5,759 nucleotides of DNA, taken from assembly GCA_964354145.1 (NCBI GenBank), contig CAYGXX010000036.1, positions 1-5,759 of the forward strand, given 5' to 3'. A program made the position numbers and the translations under genes. The DNA is from UBA10110 sp964354145. Lineage in GTDB: Bacteria; Patescibacteriota; Kazan-3B-28; UBA10110. Within the stretch, counting starts at the first letter, position 1; the number at the start of each line of letters is the position of its first letter. The notes beneath the pieces are model-generated. The model had not been told where the DNA came from, made no database searches, and worked only from the letters and a program-made list of their open reading frames with translations. Positions 5,330 through 5,759 of the stretch are shown piece after piece.

Positions 5330-5759
5330 ATTACTATGGGATCAGCTGACTTCCTGCGGACGCTTATCAACTACTCCTTGTCTGCAGGATCTCCCTGGGT
5401 TACTCATCGGGCTATTTCCGGCGTTCCTATACGAGCTCCTCTAAAATTTCTTCCCCTGTGTACACGACAGGGTCGAAACGCTCTTAAAGTATAAGACTGT
5501 CATTTGTCTATTGAACCCTTCGGACTTTTTCTTACGAAAGAAGTCCTGTTCTCAACTATGTGCTTTCATTCACGAAAGCCCAGTTGGATTTACACCAACT
5601 AGTCCGATGCGCTGCCAGGCGCATTTATTTTGTACAAGACCCGAGAACGTATTCACCGCAGCATAGCTGATCTGCGGTTACTAGCGATTCCGGCTTCATG
5701 CAGGCGAGTTGCAGCCTGCAATCTGAACTTGGGGTAGTTTTTAGGGATTAGCTTGATCT

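Larger units (their letters stand above)
4824..5630 (-). other. Intron in 16S rRNA (after E. coli A1396), about 807 nt, encodes a homing endonuclease
   Basis: The universal 16S string TTGTACACACCGCCC is split into TTGTACA (ending at 5631) and CACCGCCC (starting at 4823). Removing 4824-5630 restores it exactly, and no other boundary does. The 338-nt leader before the endonuclease gene is rich in hairpins: 5624-5607 (ATGCGC/GCGCAT), 5600-5582 (AGTTGG/CCAACT), 5579-5562 (GCTTTC/GAAAGC), 5546-5522 (GTAA tetraloop, one bulged C), 5472-5454 (CCCTGT/ACAGGG) and 5388-5353. LAGLIDADG genes inside rRNA usually travel with self-splicing group I introns in bacteria, or with bulge-helix-bulge introns in archaea. 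I could not assign the P3-P9 core, and the ends lack the usual U before and G at the end of a group I intron. The intron class is therefore open. Confidence 0.88.
4692..5759 (-). rRNA. 16S rRNA, 3' portion, interrupted by an intron; 5' part off the window
   Basis: Read on the minus strand, the right edge gives conserved 16S text such as GGAATCGCTAGTAA and GGTGAATACGTTC. After the intron come CACCGCCCGTCACACC, GGGGTGAAGTCGTAACAAGG, helix 45 with its GGAA loop, and the anti-Shine-Dalgarno CCTCCTTTC. Exons are 5759-5631 (continuing beyond the window) and 4823 to about 4694. The second exon is about 130 nt against 146 in E. coli, so the tip of helix 44 is shortened by about 16 nt. In helix 45 the end pair is T-A rather than A-U and the stem stays paired. 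The usual GAUCACCUCC reads GAACACCUCC here. The overall pattern fits CPR bacteria. No 23S or tRNA follows before the terminator. Confidence 0.97.

Noticed and set aside
5293..5370. N-terminal extension of the endonuclease from 5370
   Set aside because: The added residues precede the LAGLIDADG fold, overlap intron hairpins and lack a ribosome site, while ATG 5292 has a near-ideal one.
1..5759. CRISPR array, insertion sequence or transposase
   Set aside because: No regularly spaced direct repeats, terminal inverted repeats or transposase motifs were found. The 16S intron is the only mobile element supported.

Overview
The window most likely comes from a Patescibacteria/CPR genome. The reasons are the 16S rRNA sequence at the right end, a 16S gene cut by an intron that carries a homing endonuclease, a membrane-anchored double-ATPase Clp protein, several tiny membrane proteins of unknown family, and the near absence of Shine-Dalgarno sequences. 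The subgroup cannot be fixed from what is visible, and the CPR assignment itself is inference.

Layout, left to right. Positions 1-78 hold a GC-rich hairpin of unknown origin. A 70-residue two-helix membrane protein (79-291, +) follows, and 11 bases after its stop lies tRNA-Ala(UGC) (303-378, +). A perfect 13-bp hairpin (395-424) separates this rightward pair from a leftward block. Read in transcription order (right to left), the leftward block is: a consensus sigma-70-type promoter (4463-4491); a 110-residue membrane protein (4104-4436); a large membrane-anchored Clp/HSP100-like AAA+ protein (1653-4094); a 114-base gap with a possible second promoter; a 105-residue single-pass membrane protein (1221-1538); and, overlapping it by about 20 bases, an exported Lys/Ala/Thr-rich helical protein (452-1240). 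The right fifth of the window is the 3' part of a 16S rRNA gene on the minus strand (4692-5759, running off the edge). An intron of about 807 nt (4824-5630) interrupts it between E. coli positions 1396 and 1397, in the decoding region, and encodes a single-motif LAGLIDADG endonuclease (4831-5292).

How the parts fit. The 16S gene is followed by a structured spacer and an intrinsic terminator, then directly by the Clp promoter, so no 23S gene follows it here. The Clp operon looks like an inner-membrane machine with a small membrane partner. The ATPase is unusual: ATPase domain 1 has lost its Walker B acids and arginine finger, neither pore loop keeps its usual tyrosine motif, and no ClpP-docking tripeptide is visible. 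The two downstream genes encode one membrane-tethered and one exported protein and may be envelope factors from the same or a neighbouring transcript. The intron is the clearest mobile element. Its 338-nt leader is rich in hairpins, one with a GNRA tetraloop, but its deduced ends do not fit the usual group I rules.
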